This document shows, piece after piece, positions 7,006-15,323 of a stretch of DNA of 21,894 nt (position 1 is the stretch's first letter; each line of letters starts with the position of its first letter). The position numbers and the translations under genes were made by a program. This stretch comes from Yinghuangia elevatio (GTDB taxonomy: Bacteria > Actinomycetota > Actinomycetes > Streptomycetales > Streptomycetaceae): assembly GCF_040649515.1 (NCBI RefSeq), contig NZ_JBEZFP010000152.1:1-21894 (forward strand), written 5' to 3'. Under the pieces are notes generated by a model. The model was not told the origin of the DNA and did not search any database. It saw nothing but the letters and a program-made list of their open reading frames with translations.

Positions 7006-9267
7006 CTACGAGGGTGCGGATGCGTCCGCGAGGGTGAGCAGATGGTTGCGGTCGTCGTCGGAGAGCGGGGCGTACAGGAAGAACTGGCTCATCGGCATGG
7101 GAGCGGCCATGCGCAGCAGCCGGGCGTTCTCCTCGGCCTCCTCCTCGTCCTTGGGGGCCGGGGCGGCAGTGCTGAGCCGGGCGGTGAGTTCCGGGCCGAC
7201 GACCGGATGGGCGAGCCACTCGCCGAGCGAGGACTCGATCGTGAGGGGCTGCGTCTCCGGTGCGTCGCCAGGAAGAGTGAGTACGGCCTCCGCCGTGACA
7301 TCGACCGCGTTGTCGGCGATCTGGATGGTGTACTCGCCGCCGGCGACAGCCCATCCCGACTGCTCGACGTTGTAATAGGCGAACGCACGTCGGTCGAGCG
7401 TGAACGCCACGCGCCGCGACTCGCCCGGTTCCAGTGCGACCTTGGTGAAGGCGCGTAGCTCGCGGGCGGGCCGGCGGACCGGGCCGGCGCTGGTGGCGAC
7501 GTACACCTGCACGACGTGCTTGCCGGCGCGGGTGCCGGTGTTGGTGACGGTCACGGCGACTTCGGCGGTGTCGTCGCCGGTCAGGGTGGCCTCCAATTGG
7601 TCGGTTGCGAAGGTGGTGTAGCTCAGGCCGTGGCCGAACGGGTAGCGGACCGGCAACGCAATGCTGGTGTAGTGGCGGTACCCCACCATGACGCCTTCGC
7701 CGTACCGCACGTGCCCCAGCTCGCCGGGGAAGTTCAGGTACGACGGGTTGTCCGCCAGGCGGAAGGGGATCGATTCGGCGAGCCGTCCGGACGGATTCGC
7801 CGCTCCGAACAGCAGGTCGGCGAGCGCGCCGCCGCCGGCCTGGCCGAGCAGCCACCCTTCGAGGATCGCGTCGACGTCGTCGTGCCAGCCTTCGAGCGAG
7901 ACCACGCCGCCGTTGGAGAGGACCACGACCGTGCGACGGGCTTCCGCCGCGACGGCGCGTATCACCTCGACCTGGGCAGCGGGCAGGTCGATCGTCTCGC
8001 GGTCGTATCCCTCGGACTCGTCCGCCTCCGCCAGGCCGGCGAACACCACTGCCACGTCCGCCTCGCGTGCCGCCGCCACGGCCTCCTCGCGCAGGGCCTC
8101 GTCGGTGCACTTGAGCGTGAACCCCTGGGCGAAGCGCACGGCATCCGGGCTCGACGCGAGCCCCCTGATGGCATCGAGCGCGGCGTCCGTGCGAGTCGCG
8201 TTGATGTGCGAGCTGCCGCCACCCTGGTAGCGCGGGGCGGTCGCGAACGCACCGATCACCGCGATCCGCGCGTCGGCCGCCAGAGGCAGAGTGCCGCCGT
8301 CGTTCTTGAGCAACACCGCGCACTCGGCGGCGAGTTGCCGGGCGAGGGCGTGATGCGCGTCGACGTCGAAGTCCTCGGTGGTCCCGGACGACGTGGCCTC
8401 CGCGCCGGTCGCCTTTGCCGCAAGGGCAAGGATCCGCCGCACGCTCCGGTCGACCACGGATTCGTCCAACTCGCCCGCACCGACGGCCGCGAGCACCGCG
8501 GCCTCACCGACACCCCAGTCCATCGGCATGGCCAGGTCCATCCCGGCGGTGAGTGCCGCCACGCGGTCGTGCACCGCGCCCCAGTCGGAGATGACCAGGC
8601 CGTCGAACCCCCATTCGTCGCGCAGGACTTCGGTCAGCAGCCAGCGGTTCTCGGCGGCGAACACGCCGTTGATGCGGTTGTAGGAGCACATGACCGTCGC
8701 CGGTTTGGCGTCCGTGACCACGCGCTCGAACGCCGGGAAGTAGATCTCGCGCAGCGTCCGTTCGTCGACGTCCGCGCTGACATGGACGCGGTCGTTCTCC
8801 TGGTTGTTCGCCGCGAAGTGCTTCAGCGAGGCCCCGACGCCCGCGGACTGCATAGCTCGCACATGTGCGCCGGCCAACACCCCGGACAACAAAGGGTCTT
8901 CCGAGTAGTACTCGAAGTTGCGACCGCAGAGCGGCGAGCGCTTGATGTTGACCCCGGGCCCGAGGACGACGTCGATACCGTACGTCCGAGCCTCGCGCGC
9001 GACCGCCTCACCGACCTGGGCGGCCACCTCGGGGTCCCAACTGGACCCCACGGCGACCGCGGGAGGGAAGCACGTCGCCGGCAGGCTCTCGTTGATGCCC
9101 AGATGATCTGCGGCGGTTTGCGGTGGCCGGACCCCATGAGGACCGTCGACGAGCACGATGGACGGGACGTCTGCCTCGCGGACCGGGTGGCTGGTCGTGT
9201 GGTCCCGTCCCGTCAGGATTCTTGCCTTCTGCTCAAGGGACAGGGCGGCGGGGTCGATGGTCGGCAA
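7006..9267 (-). CDS. Glycoside hydrolase family 3 beta-glycosidase (copy B)
   Basis: This 753-aa paralogue of the neighbouring GH3 enzyme has the same three-domain layout: barrel with VDGPHG, LGPGVNIKR and KHFAANNQENDR; nucleophile near D228 in GLVISDW; probable acid/base near E419 in ADESEGYDR; and a fibronectin III-like C-terminus. The two proteins are clearly homologous throughout but well diverged, so this is an old duplication or paired acquisition. I chose the TTG at 9267 (MPTIDPAALS) because GAGAGGA lies 5 bp upstream. Longer frames reaching 9414 would run through the promoter and both operators. There is no signal peptide. It is the first gene after the divergent lacI-type regulator and should be repressed by it. 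Different residues around the active site suggest the two copies split linkage or sugar specificities, which is inference. Confidence 0.93.
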   Translation of the reverse strand: MPTIDPAALSLEQKARILTGRDHTTSHPVREADVPSIVLVDGPHGVRPPQTAADHLGINESLPATCFPPAVAVGSSWDPEVAAQVGEAVAREARTYGIDVVLGPGVNIKRSPLCGRNFEYYSEDPLLSGVLAGAHVRAMQSAGVGASLKHFAANNQENDRVHVSADVDERTLREIYFPAFERVVTDAKPATVMCSYNRINGVFAAENRWLLTEVLRDEWGFDGLVISDWGAVHDRVAALTAGMDLAMPMDWGVGEAAVLAAVGAGELDESVVDRSVRRILALAAKATGAEATSSGTTEDFDVDAHHALARQLAAECAVLLKNDGGTLPLAADARIAVIGAFATAPRYQGGGSSHINATRTDAALDAIRGLASSPDAVRFAQGFTLKCTDEALREEAVAAAREADVAVVFAGLAEADESEGYDRETIDLPAAQVEVIRAVAAEARRTVVVLSNGGVVSLEGWHDDVDAILEGWLLGQAGGGALADLLFGAANPSGRLAESIPFRLADNPSYLNFPGELGHVRYGEGVMVGYRHYTSIALPVRYPFGHGLSYTTFATDQLEATLTGDDTAEVAVTVTNTGTRAGKHVVQVYVATSAGPVRRPARELRAFTKVALEPGESRRVAFTLDRRAFAYYNVEQSGWAVAGGEYTIQIADNAVDVTAEAVLTLPGDAPETQPLTIESSLGEWLAHPVVGPELTARLSTAAPAPKDEEEAEENARLLRMAAPMPMSQFFLYAPLSDDDRNHLLTLADASAPS

Positions 9268-9360
9268 GTGGGTCCTCTCGGTGGTTCGATGCGCGCTTTG
9301 CGGTTGGGTCTCACGCGAGGCAGACGTGCGCCCGGACGGCTTCCCGGCGCGACCGCGCAG

Positions 9361-9412
9361 GTAGCGCGCGCTACTCGCTCGCAGGCTATGATGTCCGGGT
9401 AGCGCGCGCAAC
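9361..9412. promoter_or_regulatory. Divergent GH3/lacI promoter with paired LacI operators
   Basis: Site 1 is GTAGCGCGCGCTAC (9361-9374), a perfect 14-bp palindrome with the central CG typical of LacI-family operators. Site 2 is GTAGCGCGCGCAAC (9399-9412), 38 bp further on. Between them lie TATGAT (9387-9392) as the -10 for the plus-strand regulator and TAGCCT (minus, 9388-9383) as the -10 for the GH3 gene. The GH3 -35 would be TTGCGC (minus, 9411-9406) with a 17-bp spacer, inside site 2. The regulator's -35 position falls inside site 1. Binding of one protein to both sites would block both promoters. Confidence 0.75.
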
Positions 9413-9440
9413 ATGCGCCGAGGTTTGGAAGGGGAACCCA

Positions 9441-10439
9441 GTGCCGGATCTGGCCGCCGCCCGACGTGTCACGGCGGTGGACATCGCCAAGGAGGTCGGG
9501 GTCTCCCGCGCCACCGTGGGTTTCGTCCTGAACAACACACCGGGCAAAAAGATCTCGGACGCCACGCGCGCCCGCGTTCTCGACGCGGCGGCCCGTCTCG
9601 GCTACCAGCCCAACCGCGCCGCGGCCGACCTCGCCCGTGGGCGCAGCAAGATCATCCTGCTGGTTCTGCCCGGTCGACTCCTCGGATCCAGCCTGCAGGC
9701 GTCGCTCGACGAGAGCGCCCGTGTCCTGGCGGAAGCGGGGTATGCGCTGGTGACGCAGACCGGGGGGCCCGGCGGGGCCCCGCCGCTGTGGGAGACCCTG
9801 AACCCGGACGTCGTAATCGGGTGGACGACCTTCACCGACGACGAAGTGGCGTCCATGCGACTTGCGGGTGTGCGGCGCATCGTGCCGCGCCCCGGGGAGT
9901 CGGCACGCTACGACCAGGCGCCTGGTGTCTCCGAAGGCGCGCGGATGCAGGTCGATCATCTGCACGAGTTGGGGCACCGGCGCATCGCGCTGGCCTCGCT
10001 CGCCGATTCCCAGATGCTCGAACTCCAGCGCACGCGCGCGGAGGCTGCCGTGCGGCGAGCCGAGGACCTGGGTATGGAGGTGGTGGGGGTGCGCGCGGTC
10101 GCCCACGCCGACGGTTCGTCTGCGGACGCCGTGCGCGCATGGGCCGCTGATGGCGTTACCGCGATTGTCGCGTACAACGACGACGTCGCGGCCACGGTGG
10201 CGGGTGCGGCGATCGCAGCCGGCCTGCGCATCCCCGCGGACCTGGCGGTGATCGGACACGACGACAGCCCCATGGCCGAGCTGTTCTACCCGCCGCTTTC
10301 GAGCGTGCGGATGGACACGGTTGAAGCCGCCCGCTACCTCGCCGAAGTCGCGCTCCACGAAGCCGACGGTCGCCCCCTGACGTCCACGTGGACCGAACTC
10401 GACACGTACGTCGTCGCCCGCAAGTCGACCACCGGCTAA
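9441..10439 (+). CDS. LacI-family transcriptional regulator of the glycosidase island
   Basis: This 332-aa DNA-binding regulator has an N-terminal LacI helix-turn-helix (TAVDIAKEVGVSRATVGFVL, about residues 11-30), a hinge region with RAAADLARGRS (about 60-70), and a periplasmic-binding-protein-like effector domain ending in the usual VIGHDDSP and PLSSVRMD motifs. The GTG at 9441 is chosen because AAGGGGA precedes it by 6 bp; longer upstream frames would overlap the promoter. It is divergent from GH3 copy B. The same palindrome lies at its own promoter and at the GH2/oxidoreductase promoter, so it is probably an autoregulated local repressor released by a mono- or oligosaccharide. That link is inferred from position and sequence repetition, not shown directly. 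Confidence 0.93.
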   Translation: MPDLAAARRVTAVDIAKEVGVSRATVGFVLNNTPGKKISDATRARVLDAAARLGYQPNRAAADLARGRSKIILLVLPGRLLGSSLQASLDESARVLAEAGYALVTQTGGPGGAPPLWETLNPDVVIGWTTFTDDEVASMRLAGVRRIVPRPGESARYDQAPGVSEGARMQVDHLHELGHRRIALASLADSQMLELQRTRAEAAVRRAEDLGMEVVGVRAVAHADGSSADAVRAWAADGVTAIVAYNDDVAATVAGAAIAAGLRIPADLAVIGHDDSPMAELFYPPLSSVRMDTVEAARYLAEVALHEADGRPLTSTWTELDTYVVARKSTTG

Positions 10440-10476
10440 CCCGTACGCCGGCAACGCAGCGGTCCGCATTGCCTGC

Positions 10477-10504
10477 TGCCCCGCGCCCTAACCGTGCGGG
10501 GGCA
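10477..10504. terminator. Possible terminator after the LacI gene
   Basis: TGCCCCGC (10477-10484) pairs with GCGGGGGCA (10496-10504), allowing one bulged G, around an 11-nt loop, 37 bp past the lacI stop. A second weak hairpin, CCGACG-CCTGA-CGTCGG, lies at 10525-10541. Neither is as strong as the other terminators in the window. Confidence 0.35.
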
Positions 10505-10623
10505 CCACTCTTCGCCTCGTGAGACCGACGCCTGACGTCGGCCTGCCCGGCGTGAGTCGCCTCGCAAGAGCGCTCTCGGAGGGGCGCAAGTGGCCACGGA
10601 GAGGGGACCAATGCCGGTGGTGC

Positions 10624-11003
10624 TCAGCGCGTCGGCGAGGGCTCCCCGGCCAAAGGCTGCTCGGCCCAGATGGTCTTTCCGGACTGCCGGTGTCTGCTGC
10701 CCCGGCGGCGGGTGAGCTGAGCTACCAGGAAGAGGCCGCGGCCGCCTTCGTCGGTGCTGCCATCAGCAGCGTGTCGTCGTCGAGTGGGATGTCGGCTGCG
10801 GCCTCGAGCTGGTCGTGGCCTGCTTGGTCCAAGTCCCGGTGTGCGCAGTCGAATCGCTCGATCTGTTCCAACAGTCCGCGCATGCCGCGTTCGAGACCAT
10901 GATCAGGGCCGGTCACCAAGCCGTCGCTGGACAGCACCAGAACGCTTCCCAGGTCCAGTTCGACGCCGGTGACCTCGAAAGGCACGCCGCCGACTCCCAA
11001 CCC
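10624..11003 (-). pseudogene. Remnant of a SpoIIE-type PP2C phosphatase / HATPase protein
   Basis: Two frames on the minus strand match different parts of one well-known actinomycete protein type, in which a PP2C (SpoIIE) phosphatase is followed by an anti-sigma-factor-like HATPase domain. From 11000 down, LGVGGVPFEV, then GSVLVLSSDGLVTGPDH, then PLDDDTLLMAAP is the C-terminal part of the phosphatase. Near 10750 the reading shifts by one frame to DEGGRGLFLVAQLT, then SGKTIWAEQPL and a stop at 10624, which is the typical C-terminus of the HATPase domain. The phosphatase N-terminus and about 100 residues of the kinase domain are gone, so this is a doubly deleted, frameshifted fossil. A C8 run (11001-11008) marks its upstream edge, 17 bp from the stop of the oxidoreductase gene. 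It should have no function. Confidence 0.75.
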
Positions 11004-11024
11004 CCCCCGCGATCGCTTCGCGCG

Positions 11025-12011
11025 CTACACGAAAGCGCAGGCGCCGATGGCGCGCCGGGCGTCCTCGAGGATGCGCATGAGCGCAAGCGAGGCTTCCAGG
11101 GGCACAGTCGCGCTCTCCGTGTGGCCTTGCAGCACTCGATCACGAACTTCATCAGCTTGCGCGACGAACGCGGCATCCGAACTGTCGATCAGATGCTGCT
11201 CTTTGCGTCCGTCTCGCAAAACGGTGATGCGCGTCGCCGCGTGGAACGGTGGCGCAATGACGACTTCGCCCGCGGAGCAGACGATGCGGCCCCTCATGGG
11301 CAGCCATTGGGTGAGCGACGTACGCAGATCGGCTTCGGCCCCGTTCGGCCACGTCATATAAAGCTCGGCGTGGGCGTCGAGGTCGTTCGCTGACAGGGTG
11401 CCGGTCACGGTGGTCGATGTCGGCTCGCCGAGCAGCAGGTACGCCAGAGCCACCGGATAGATGCCCAGGTCCAGCAGTGCACCGCCACCGCGCTGCGGGT
11501 CCCACAGGCGGTGTGCGGGGTCGTAGGGCTGGGGAAATCCGAAGGTGGCCTCGATTGTGCGGACTTCGCCGAGCGCACCGCTGTCGATGATGGAGCGGGC
11601 CTTCTGGATCAGCGGGTTGAACCACATCCACATCCCCTCCATGAGAAACACCTTCGCGGCGCGTGCCTGCGCGACAAGGGCATCGGTCTCGGCGAGGCTG
11701 GCGGTGAGGGGCTTTTCGCAGAGGACCGCCTTGCCCGCGGCGATGGCGAGTTCCGCGACGGAGCGGTGCTGGGCGTGCGGGGTGGCGACGTAGACGGCCT
11801 GCACAGCGGGGTCGCCCACGAGTTCGGCGTAGCTCCCATAGGCGGAGGGGGCACCGAGTTTGGACGCCAGGCTCCCGGCTCTCGACAGGTCCCGCGAGCC
11901 CACCGCCGCGATGCTCATGCCGGGCTGCCGGCTGATGATCGCGCCCACTTGCTCGGCGATCGTGCCGGTTGCCGCCACGCCCCAGGAGAAGCTTCCGGAT
12001 TCAGCGCTCAC
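11025..12011 (-). CDS. Gfo/Idh/MocA-family oxidoreductase
   Basis: This 328-aa NAD(P)-dependent sugar-type dehydrogenase has an N-terminal Rossmann fold opening with SWGVAATGTIA, the family's EKP motif in VLCEKPLT (EKP at 99-101), and a C-terminal substrate domain with MEGMWMWFNP and GGGALLDLGIYP, which resembles the dimeric dihydrodiol/D-xylose dehydrogenase branch. The start is GTG at 12011, preceded by GAAGGG. The gene is transcribed divergently from the GH2 gene through a region with two LacI operators, so it belongs to the same regulon. A plausible role is to oxidise a sugar or deoxy sugar released by the glycosidases, or to act on a keto-sugar intermediate. The sequence does not identify the substrate. 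Confidence 0.9.
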   Translation of the reverse strand: MSAESGSFSWGVAATGTIAEQVGAIISRQPGMSIAAVGSRDLSRAGSLASKLGAPSAYGSYAELVGDPAVQAVYVATPHAQHRSVAELAIAAGKAVLCEKPLTASLAETDALVAQARAAKVFLMEGMWMWFNPLIQKARSIIDSGALGEVRTIEATFGFPQPYDPAHRLWDPQRGGGALLDLGIYPVALAYLLLGEPTSTTVTGTLSANDLDAHAELYMTWPNGAEADLRTSLTQWLPMRGRIVCSAGEVVIAPPFHAATRITVLRDGRKEQHLIDSSDAAFVAQADEVRDRVLQGHTESATVPLEASLALMRILEDARRAIGACAFV

Positions 12012-12067
12012 GGTGTGCCCTTCGGTCGGCCGAACTCGCTTGCAGAAGTAGGCGGCTGCGCATGATG

Positions 12068-12119
12068 GTTGCGCGCGCTACCTGGGCATCGTAGCCTACC
12101 GTTGGTTAGCACGCGCTAC
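12068..12119. promoter_or_regulatory. Divergent oxidoreductase/GH2 promoter with paired LacI operators
   Basis: The sites are GTTGCGCGCGCTAC (12068-12081) and TTAGCACGCGCTAC (12106-12119), again exactly 38 bp apart. The GH2 promoter reads TTGCGC (12069-12074), 17 bp, then TAGCCT (12092-12097). The oxidoreductase -10 is TACGAT on minus (12093-12088), with its -35 position inside the second operator. The 52-bp block is roughly 75-80% identical by eye to the reverse complement of 9361-9412, so both blocks face their glycosidase gene in the same orientation. Confidence 0.75.
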
Positions 12120-12185
12120 CCGCGGAGATTGCTGCCGCCACGCGGCCTCGCCGGGAACGACCACCGACAAGTGAAGGCCATCTGA

Positions 12186-15100
12186 ATGAACACACACATC
12201 CGTGCATCGGCCGGTCAGGAACCGTGGGACGCGCCCGAACTGACGTCCCTGAACCGCTCGCCGATGCATGCCGTGCCGCACCCCGAGCGAATGCCCCTCG
12301 ACGGGGTCTGGGACTTCCAACTCCTGTCCGGTCCCCGGGCGGAACGCGCCGCCACATGGCAGAGCATCGACGTTCCCGGGCTGTGGACGATGCAGGGCAC
12401 GGAAGATCGGCCGCACTACACGAACATCGCCATGCCGTTCGACGCGCCGTACCCGCACCCGCCCCGGGAGAACCCGACCGGTGTCTACCGCCGTCGGTTC
12501 ACCGCGGGGGACTGGGCCGGCCGACGTGTGGTCCTGCACGTCGGCGCGGCGGAAAGCGTGCTGCTGGTCCGGCTCAACGGAGTGGATGTCGGGGTGAGCA
12601 AGGACTCGCACCTGGCGGCGGAGTTCGACATCACCGACCACCTGTGCGCCGGCGACAACGAGCTCGAACTCACCGTCGTGAAATGGTCCGACGCCAGCTA
12701 CATCGAGGACCAGGACCAGTGGTGGCACGGCGGCATCCCACGCTCCGTGTACATCTACACCACCGGCACGACCTACCTCGCGGACCTGCAGGCGGTTGCC
12801 GACTTCGACCCGACGAGTGGCAAGGGCGCCCTCACCGTCACCGTGGACGTCGCCGAACGGCTTGGCCCCGTCCCCGAGGGATGGACGGTGCGTGCGCGCC
12901 TCGTCGCTCGGTCCGAACCCGCCGAAGCGCCGGTTCCTCCGACGCGCTTGCTGGTCGTGCCACCCCGGGAGCGCCCCGGAAACCACCCGGACGGGCCGCC
13001 GTTGTCTCAGGTCCCTGACGGCGTGCTCGACCTGTTGACCCTCTTCCCGGCGGGTGCATCGCTGACGGACCAGGAGCAGGCGATCGCACGACTGGTCCAC
13101 GAGAGCGCATTCCCGCCCAGGGGAGGGCTCGTCCGTCTCCATGCCGCGGACCTCGACGTCCGGCCATGGTCCGCGGAAGACCCGCATTTGTACCCGATGG
13201 ACGTCGAACTCGTCGCCCCGAGCGGGGAGATCGCCGAGCGAGCCACGATCAGGGTGGGGTTCCGGCGGGTGGAGATCCGCGGCCGGGACCTCCTGGTCAA
13301 CGGCCGCCGCGTGTGGATCCAGGGCGTCAACCGGCACGACTTCAACCCCCGTACCGGCCGGGTGATCTCGCACGAGCAGATGGCGTCGGAACTGGCGTTG
13401 CTCAAGCGGTTCAACGTCAATGCGGTCCGCACTTCGCACTACCCGAACGACCCCGCCTTCCTGGACCTGTGCGACGAGTACGGCTTGTACGTCGTCGACG
13501 AGGCGGACATCGAGGCGCACGGTCACGCCGCCACAGTGTGCGAAGACCCCCGATACCTGAGCGCCTTCGTGGACCGGGTCTCGCGCATGGTGCGCCGGGA
13601 CAAGAACCACCCGTGCGTGATCATGTGGTCGCTCGGCAACGAGAGCGGCTACGGCGTCAACCACGACGCCGCCGCAGGGTGGGTGCGGTCGTACGACCCG
13701 ACACGCCCGCTGCACTACGAAGGCGCGATCGCCGCCGACTGGCACGACGGCCACCGCGCCACCGACGTGGTCTGCCCCATGTACCCGACACTGGACGCGC
13801 TGCGCGCCTACGCCGAACACCCGCGCGCCGACCGGCCGGTGATCCTGTGCGAGTACGCGCACTCGGAAGGCAACTCCACCGGCGGACTCGCCGACTACTG
13901 GGACCTGTTCGAATCCACCCCGGGCCTCCAGGGCGGATTCGTCTGGGAGTTCGCCGACCACGGTCTCGACCCCGACGGGGATGGCCGCCACCGCTACGGC
14001 GGCGACTTCGGGGACCTGCCCAACGACGGCACCCAGTGCATCAACGGCCTGGTCTTCGCCGACGGAAGCCCACAGCCCGCGTTCTACGAGGCCCGCCACC
14101 TCTTCGCTCCGGTGCGGGTGGTGTCCGCAACGAGCGAAGCGCAGCAAGGGCGGGTGGTGCTGCGCAACCGCCAGGCCTTCCGTGACCTGGCAAACCTGTT
14201 GGTCGAACTCCAGGTCGAAACCCTCACCGGCCCCGGAAGCGTCGTGACGCTCCCGGCTCCGGCGATCCCTCCCGGCGGCGAAGGGGCAGTGGAACTCCCG
14301 CCTTTGGTGGTCGCCGCGCTGGTCGAACCGGACGCGGTCGCGCTCACCTTGACGCTACGTCTCGCGGACGCCGAACCCTGGGCGGTCGAGGGTACGGAGA
14401 TCGCCCGCCTTCAGGTGCCACTGGGCATACCAGCGGCGCTACCTGCGGTCGGCATCCCCGCGGGCCGTGTACCTGTCGACGAAGAAGGGTTGCTGACACA
14501 CCCTTTGCTCAGTGCGCCGCCTACCCTGTCCCTGTGGCGGGCGCAGACCGACAACGACCTGTCACCCTCCCTCGACCGGCGCGCCGTTCGCTCCGGGCTC
14601 TTCCGCGTCACCCGCACCCTGGCGGACCTGACAGTCACGGGCCCGACCGCGACCCTCGTCAGTCATTACACCGCGGCCTACGGCGCGACGATCACACACC
14701 GCCAGCACATCACCGCGGTCACGGATACCTGCTTCCGGCTCGCCGAGACGGTGGTCGTCCCCGACGAGCTGGAAGACATTCCCCGGCTCGGGATCACCTT
14801 CGCCACGATCCCCGGTTTCGAGCAAGTCTCGTGGCTGGGTCTCGGACCCCACGAAACGTACCCCGACCGCAAACGCTCCGGCCTGCTGGGCCGGTTCACT
14901 TCCTCGGTCGACGAGCTGGCCGTGCCATACCTGCGTCCGCAGGAGAACGGCGGCCGGGCCGACGTCACCGAACTCGTCCTCACCGCCGAGACGAACCAGC
15001 GCATCACCGTCACGACGGACCGGCCCGTGCAGATGAACGTCTCCCACTTGCAGCCCGCCGATCTGGAGAACGCGCGGCACACCTGGGAACTCAAGCCGCG

Positions 15101-15233
15101 CCCTGAGACTTTCGTCCACCTCGACCTCGCCCACCGCGGACTCGGCACCGCCGCGGTCGGCCCGGACACGCACCCGAACCACCGCCTCCGTGCCGGGGAG
15201 TACCACTGGACCTGGCAACTCGAACTCGGGTGA
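12186..15233 (+). CDS. Glycoside hydrolase family 2, LacZ-type beta-galactosidase-like enzyme
   Basis: This 1015-aa cytoplasmic retaining glycosidase has the five-domain plan of LacZ. The N-terminal jelly roll contains the metal/sugar-contact stretch DQDQWWHGGIPRSVY. The barrel carries NRHDFNP and RTSHYPN, the acid/base in WSLGNESG (near E486) and the nucleophile in ILCEYAHSEGN (near E556), and then YGGDFGDLPND. The C-terminal Bgal small-chain domain begins near RAQTDNDLSP. Two things are unusual. About 70 residues rich in Pro (PPTRLLVVPPRERPGNHPDG and following) sit in domain 2 before VRPWSAEDPHLYPM. The C-terminal loop that carries Trp999 in E. coli LacZ reads GPDTHPNHRL, without Trp, so the sugar preference may differ from lactose. 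ATG 12186 follows AAGG at about 10 bp. It is divergent from the oxidoreductase, under paired operators, and ends at a strong terminator. Confidence 0.92.
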   Translation: MNTHIRASAGQEPWDAPELTSLNRSPMHAVPHPERMPLDGVWDFQLLSGPRAERAATWQSIDVPGLWTMQGTEDRPHYTNIAMPFDAPYPHPPRENPTGVYRRRFTAGDWAGRRVVLHVGAAESVLLVRLNGVDVGVSKDSHLAAEFDITDHLCAGDNELELTVVKWSDASYIEDQDQWWHGGIPRSVYIYTTGTTYLADLQAVADFDPTSGKGALTVTVDVAERLGPVPEGWTVRARLVARSEPAEAPVPPTRLLVVPPRERPGNHPDGPPLSQVPDGVLDLLTLFPAGASLTDQEQAIARLVHESAFPPRGGLVRLHAADLDVRPWSAEDPHLYPMDVELVAPSGEIAERATIRVGFRRVEIRGRDLLVNGRRVWIQGVNRHDFNPRTGRVISHEQMASELALLKRFNVNAVRTSHYPNDPAFLDLCDEYGLYVVDEADIEAHGHAATVCEDPRYLSAFVDRVSRMVRRDKNHPCVIMWSLGNESGYGVNHDAAAGWVRSYDPTRPLHYEGAIAADWHDGHRATDVVCPMYPTLDALRAYAEHPRADRPVILCEYAHSEGNSTGGLADYWDLFESTPGLQGGFVWEFADHGLDPDGDGRHRYGGDFGDLPNDGTQCINGLVFADGSPQPAFYEARHLFAPVRVVSATSEAQQGRVVLRNRQAFRDLANLLVELQVETLTGPGSVVTLPAPAIPPGGEGAVELPPLVVAALVEPDAVALTLTLRLADAEPWAVEGTEIARLQVPLGIPAALPAVGIPAGRVPVDEEGLLTHPLLSAPPTLSLWRAQTDNDLSPSLDRRAVRSGLFRVTRTLADLTVTGPTATLVSHYTAAYGATITHRQHITAVTDTCFRLAETVVVPDELEDIPRLGITFATIPGFEQVSWLGLGPHETYPDRKRSGLLGRFTSSVDELAVPYLRPQENGGRADVTELVLTAETNQRITVTTDRPVQMNVSHLQPADLENARHTWELKPRPETFVHLDLAHRGLGTAAVGPDTHPNHRLRAGEYHWTWQLELG

Positions 15234-15245
15234 CGCCGCACCATG

Positions 15246-15288
15246 CGCGAAGCGGTGCCCCTCCGACTCGGAGCGGCACCGCTTCGCG
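15246..15288. terminator. Strong hairpin terminator after GH2
   Basis: CGCGAAGCGGTGCC (15246-15259) pairs perfectly with GGCACCGCTTCGCG (15275-15288). An inner CTCCGA/TCGGAG pairing extends the stem. It starts 13 bp past the GH2 stop. Confidence 0.85.
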
Positions 15289-15323
15289 TCTGCGGTGGTG
15301 AAGTCGTGCTGTTCCCAGCGGTG

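Noticed and set aside
9123..9440. Longer N-terminus for the LacI regulator
   Set aside because: It would translate through the divergent promoter and overlap the GH3 coding region; the GTG at 9441 has a ribosome-binding site and begins just before the helix-turn-helix.
11015..11028. GCTTCGCGCGCTAC resembles the LacI operator (12 of 14)
   Set aside because: It lies over the stop codon of the oxidoreductase gene, is not palindromic on the left half, and is not near a start; treated as chance.
12096..14147. Long minus-strand reading frame opposite the GH2 gene
   Set aside because: It runs through the operator pair and has no domain signature; the plus strand carries all LacZ motifs.
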